DNA of 64,000 nt from positions 1,043,564 to 1,107,563 of the forward strand of contig PJRA01000509.1 of assembly GCA_016987375.1 (NCBI GenBank), written 5' to 3'. This document shows positions 59,633 to 64,000 of this stretch, piece by piece (position 1 is the stretch's first letter; the number at the start of each line of letters is the position of its first letter). The notes beneath the pieces are model-generated. The model had not been told where the DNA came from and searched no databases. It worked only from the letters and a program-made list of their open reading frames with translations. Made by a program: the position numbers and the translations under genes. The DNA comes from Brachionus koreanus. Lineage: Eukaryota > Rotifera > Eurotatoria > Ploima > Brachionidae.

Positions 59633-61545
59633 CTTTTTAAATCTTGGATAAAAAAAGAATTCTAAAAATTAAATAAAAATCTCATGAGAAACTTGTGCTA
59701 TTAATATTTTTCAGAAACCATAAAACTAATAATTTTTTTTCTCTAAAATTTGTTAAATGAATATGTTTTGAAAGATTAAACTAAATAAAATAGTCAATTA
59801 AATCTGAGTAAAATTTGCTGAATAAACAATTTTTGTACTGATATTTTAAAAATGACAAAATTATCGGAAAAAAATGGTTTCAATTTTTTTTTAAATTGAG
59901 CAAAAATTTTAAAATAAAATAGTTGGTCATATTTTTCTGAAACACGGCTAGCAAATTAGGTACTTGGCAATTTAAATCTGCACTTAATTAGCTTACTATT
60001 AAAACATAGAAAAAAAAGTATAGTCAGTCAAATGCTTTTTATTTATTAAATAAAAAACACTGCTACAAGAGTTGCTTTACATAAAAAACAATTATGACTT
60101 AGTGATTCACAAAATGCAAACAATAAAGGTAAAAATTTATTTCTATGCTCCTGACAAATCCTTTCAAGCATTATTTTTAAATTCAAAAATTAATGATAAT
60201 TTCTAACAAAACAAAAACACTATTAAGTCTTTTGATTATTTTGTTATTGCTTTTGTTTATTTGCTAAACAACCGTATGCTTCTCAGAATGTGAGCTTGAA
60301 CAATAAAATACTTTTTTTGGATTTACATTAAATAGTTAATAGTTAACCTAAAATTGAGCGCTGACCCAATTGATTGAAAATTGGATTTAGACTAAAAGTC
60401 TCTAAGTAATTAGTATCCGTATTATTTATCACGATAGTTTAATTCCACTTTTAGGACAAAAAAAATCGAAAGAATTTGCTAGAATTTTGCTAAAAAAATT
60501 GAATTTACATTTCCGGATCAAATAAAACGATTTTCCTGGAGTAATTGTTTGTATCAGTTGCTACGTTTGGTTAACCTCATTGGATTTGAAAGTTTCTTTT
60601 TCCAAATCGATTGCTCTAAGCTCTTTATAATTTTTGATTAATTTGAAGATTGATTTTATAATATGTTTATTTAAATTACTAAGATTAAAAATCAAATAGT
60701 ATGCTTTTTTAAAAATTCTAAATGGAACGATGAGTAGTCTTTATTAAACTACTTAGCTTTAAAATAATAACAACTAAAATTAAGTTTATTTAAAAATTAG
60801 AAATTTTTATGGCGCCGTGGGGTCTGTTAGTTTTTATGCAAGCTTATTTTTTTTTACAAAATGTTTTTTTTTTTGAAAAAAAAATCCTAATTTTTACTCG
60901 ATTAGAAGAAAACTGTCTAGGGCAATTAAATATTTATTTTTATTAAATATTTTAATTTTATTTTATAAAACTAATGGGAAATGTATCAGAAAAATTAGAG
61001 AGTTATTAGAAGAAAAATTCTAAAATTAAATTTTTTATAGCTATGCTATGTTAAAGCTAACAGTAAACGAAATAAATAATTTTAAAAAAACTCTATATGC
61101 TTTAATTTAGCTAATTTTATTCATTAGACTTTCAAAGTATTTGAATATTTGAATTTTAATCGATTGGATTATTCAATTTTATTTCGAAAAAAAATATAAT
61201 TAAAAATAAAAGTCTTCCAAAAAAATTAAAAATCAAAATTAAAATTTAGATTGAATTCAAGCGTCTAGTAAAGTTAGGGTATTTTGACAAAATTCTACAA
61301 AATAAAATCCTATTTTTGTGATTAAATTTTTTAGAGCTTGTTTTTTAAGTCAATAAATATGCATAACAAAAAACCTAAAATTTTAATTAAAATAAATAGC
61401 CACAATAGAAAATTATCATGATTTTAATTTCTTTTAATTTTTCAAATATACCAACTGACCAGTCTTTTATTTTAAATTTATTTTAAGATTCAAATGGAAA
61501 AAAAATATTATAGAATAAAAGCTAAACACAAAAATATACAATTTT
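59633..61545. other. Intergenic, nothing seen
   Basis: 1.9 kb of AT-rich DNA between the 3' end of the protease gene and the 5' end of the DUF4200 gene. There is no supported feature. Confidence 0.5.
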
Positions 61546-62619
61546 TTATAAAATATTCAATGTTTCAATAATCCAGTCGGAATAGGCTGTTACATTCATA
61601 AAATAGAACGGCTGTGACCCATTACATTTTCTCATGGTGCTGTTTGAAACGTCATTTCCGAATGAGATAATACCAAAGAGATACCATTTATGGTTTCTAA
61701 AGGCAAGTACAGGCCCACCCGAATCACCAAAACATGTACTCTTCGGAGTTTGGGTCTCGTCATATGCACACACAGTTTTCTCTTTATCCCATCTATCACC
61801 GATCATCCCAGTGTTGCAAAATAAACTGTCTTGCTTTTGAACTTTAAATATGGCTTGTTGCAATGAATTTTTAAAATAGTTCGAATGATCATAATCCTCT
61901 GAATATGTTCCCCATCCAATTGCCACAACCCAGTCATCATATTTTAGATTTTGCTCGACTGTTTCTTCATCAAATGGCAAACAAACTAAATTTACCTCAG
62001 GTCTATTTATTTTCACTTTTCTTCTTAGTTTGATAATAGCTAGATCGTTAAATAGAGAAAAATTGTCCATATTGAAATCAGGATGCCAATTAAAAATGTC
62101 TATTTTGTAGATATTATCATCGGTTAGATGCAGAGGATCTGTGTCATAATCATGTATTCCAACATGAACTTCAACCATATTTAATACCAATGTTAAATTG
62201 TAATTCAATGGCTTGAAAAAAAGCCAGAGACAATGAGCTGCAGTTAGAACGTGCATGTCTGATATTAGATTACCACCACAAACATGATAACTCTTGTTAG
62301 CCATTAGCCGAATCGAGACTAGAAATGGCCATGAGTTTTTGACAGAGTCTTCGCCACCAATGATTCGTTTTCGTCTGCTTGAGAATTCAAATTTGGAGAG
62401 ATCAATGCTTGGTTTGTGCCATGTTTGGCCACAGTCATCCCAATTGAATTCAAAATTTTGTTTATTAGAATTAATTTCAATGAAAATTATCATAGTTATT
62501 GCAAAAAATATAATCAAACATATTGCTATAAAAATAAAACAATTCTGTTTAGTTTTAGGCTGTGATTTTTCCTTTTTTCTTAGTAAAGAATGATTTACTT
62601 CGGCACCAGGTGAATTCAT
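61546..62619 (-). CDS. Type II transmembrane S1 serine protease, chymotrypsin-like pocket
   Basis: A single-exon protein of 357 residues. A basic cytoplasmic N-terminus is followed by one membrane segment at about residues 27-48 (CFIFIAICLIIFFAITMIIF) and a short stem with a Cys. The zymogen activation site is RRKR then IIGGE (residues 82-90), a furin-type rather than trypsin-type site. The catalytic triad is intact: His129 in LTAAHC, Asp192 in NDLAIIKL, Ser300 in CFGDSGGP. GWGTYS is present. The residue at the primary specificity position 189 (six before the active Ser) is Ser294 rather than Asp, which predicts chymotrypsin-like cleavage after large hydrophobic residues. It acts outside the cell or in secretory vesicles. 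A broken copy of the membrane-segment DNA lies 1.45 kb upstream. Confidence 0.9.
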   Translation of the reverse strand: MNSPGAEVNHSLLRKKEKSQPKTKQNCFIFIAICLIIFFAITMIIFIEINSNKQNFEFNWDDCGQTWHKPSIDLSKFEFSSRRKRIIGGEDSVKNSWPFLVSIRLMANKSYHVCGGNLISDMHVLTAAHCLWLFFKPLNYNLTLVLNMVEVHVGIHDYDTDPLHLTDDNIYKIDIFNWHPDFNMDNFSLFNDLAIIKLRRKVKINRPEVNLVCLPFDEETVEQNLKYDDWVVAIGWGTYSEDYDHSNYFKNSLQQAIFKVQKQDSLFCNTGMIGDRWDKEKTVCAYDETQTPKSTCFGDSGGPVLAFRNHKWYLFGIISFGNDVSNSTMRKCNGSQPFYFMNVTAYSDWIIETLNIL

Positions 62620-63918
62620 CTTTCATTTGAATTTTGAAAAAATATATTACTATCTTTTGCTATCAAATTGAAACTTGAACATTAAGCTAGATATTATTTT
62701 AATTAGTTATTTCTTTAAAGGTTAAAAAAAATCTTAATTAGAACTTAACGCTTCACTTTTAATTCGTATTCCTTGGTTTGATTTCAAAGATCATGTTTCC
62801 TGCTAAAATTATCAAAATATTTTTCATTAACTGCTGAATTATCATTTCTTTTATGCTAGGAAAAGAAAAAATATTTTCTTAGTGAGCTTTTTGGCTCGAT
62901 TTTTATTTATTTTGACTAGTAAAATATTCTTTGCAAAAAAATTAGATTAATATTTTTACATCAAGTAAAGAATTTTAAATGACTCGGAAAAAATTTTAAT
63001 GCTAACAGTTTCATCACAATCAGTTCGAATTATTATTTTTCCAGGCATCTAAACCTATAGAGAGCAATATTCTAATGTACTTTAAACTTACAATTTGTCT
63101 TATATTTTAAGCCAAAGCTAAATGCTAAATGCGAAAGAATTAGCACTCTGGTGGATTTATTTATCAAAAAAATAAATAATAAGACATTATCTTAATTAAT
63201 CTTGAATAGAAATAGGTTCGCTGTAATAAAAAATACCAAATATATACAAAAATAAAAATTTTCAATTAAATAATTTTTATTAAGGTGGCTCAAATTTTTT
63301 TCAAAAATTCACGGTTTTTAGAATAATTTTTTTTCATAAGCTTTAAAAGTTTCAAGTGATTGTACAAAACTTGTCTAGAGCATTTTTTTATAAATAACCA
63401 AATCAATTAAAAATAAACTTGAGATAAATGAACAATAAAAGCTTCAATTCAAATCATAAACTACGACATTTTTAGTAATTTTTTTTTGCCTGAGTAAAAT
63501 TTTAAGGAATTATATTTTTGTTTTGTTTAAATAAACAAAAAATTTAAATTAAATTGCATAAAAAAGTTAATCCATGAAATTTTGTCGCTAAGATCCTTAT
63601 TTAAATTTAATTTAAATAAATAAAATAAACAAGTGATTTGAATTTAAAAAATAAAAAATTACATTAAATTTTAATTTGTAAATTATAGCAACTTTAAACT
63701 TTGGAAAAAATTATTTAAGTTATAAAAATAAATGATTTATATTTCATAATAAATGATTGAAAAAATTTTGCAGTATATTTTAAATTTCTAAATTATTAGT
63801 AGGTTAAATTTTAAATCAGAATTACTAATTTTTTATATTAATTAAAATAATTTTAATGCTTAAAAATTGATCTTTTATGATTTTAAATGTCTTCAGCTGT
63901 AGATTCTTTAGTTAAATT
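62620..63918. other. Upstream region of the protease gene, nothing seen
   Basis: AT-rich DNA without recognisable coding sequence or repeats. Confidence 0.5.
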
Positions 63919-64000
63919 TTTTAATTTAATTGAGAAAAATTATCATAGTTATTACAAAAAATATATAATCTAACAAATTGCTATTAAGATAAAACATTTG
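63919..64000 (-). pseudogene. Decayed partial copy of the protease transmembrane-segment DNA (runs off the window)
   Basis: About 80 nt here align with 62465-62545, which encodes the membrane segment and adjoining residues of the S1 protease, with roughly 80% identity by eye and several indels. Shared landmarks are AAAATTATCATAGTTATT, CAAAAAATATA and TTGCTAT. No protease domain lies to the left, where it would be expected on the minus strand, so this is a fragment rather than a complete tandem gene. The upstream part may continue beyond the window. Confidence 0.55.

Noticed and set aside
1..64000. CRISPR arrays, bacterial operons or prophage
   Set aside because: No regularly spaced repeats. 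Introns, forkhead, RGM-like and WDR81 genes show animal nuclear DNA.

Overview
The window is very AT-rich animal nuclear DNA with one short assembly gap (25408-25440). Several genes have GT-AG introns of about 48-60 nt beside introns of 0.9-1.75 kb. Animal-specific families (forkhead factor, RGM, WDR81, VWA8, TRIM) sit beside genes with a bacterial, fungal or plant look (GH5 mannanase with a CBM1 module, SQD2-like glycosyltransferase). That mix and the base composition fit a monogonont rotifer such as Brachionus. The taxon is an inference from composition and content.

Layout. Positions 1-12.5 kb (+): the 3' part of tyrosyl-DNA phosphodiesterase 1, a small two-exon gene of unknown function, and a WDR81 homologue in nine visible exons whose introns carry foldback elements and a reverse-transcriptase relic. 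Positions 12.5-23 kb: a single-exon FoxL1-like forkhead gene (+) inside a gene desert, with a candidate TATA promoter upstream and a broken AT-hook ORF downstream. Positions 23-31.8 kb (-): VWA8 in three exons, preceded closely by a 55-aa single-pass membrane protein. Positions 33.6-39.5 kb (-): a secreted CBM1-GH5 mannanase and a RING/B-box TRIM protein with a remnant NHL end. At 43 kb (+): a Ser/Lys-rich coiled-coil protein. Positions 45.9-54.6 kb (-): an intronless LRR-RGM fusion protein, a class V PLP enzyme and an SQD2-like glycosyltransferase. Positions 56.6-62.6 kb (-): a ciliary DUF4200 coiled-coil protein and a transmembrane S1 protease.

The genes do not form one pathway. The most striking item is the LRR-RGM fusion: leucine-rich repeats stand where repulsive guidance molecules normally have their BMP-binding N-terminal domain, followed by an RGM-type GDPH core and a probable GPI signal. 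Next are the SQD2-like glycosyltransferase and the CBM1-mannanase, both candidates for horizontal acquisition, and a clean piggyBac-type MITE with TTAA target duplications.

All exon joins were made by eye from splice sites, reading phase and remembered family sequences. No database search was run.
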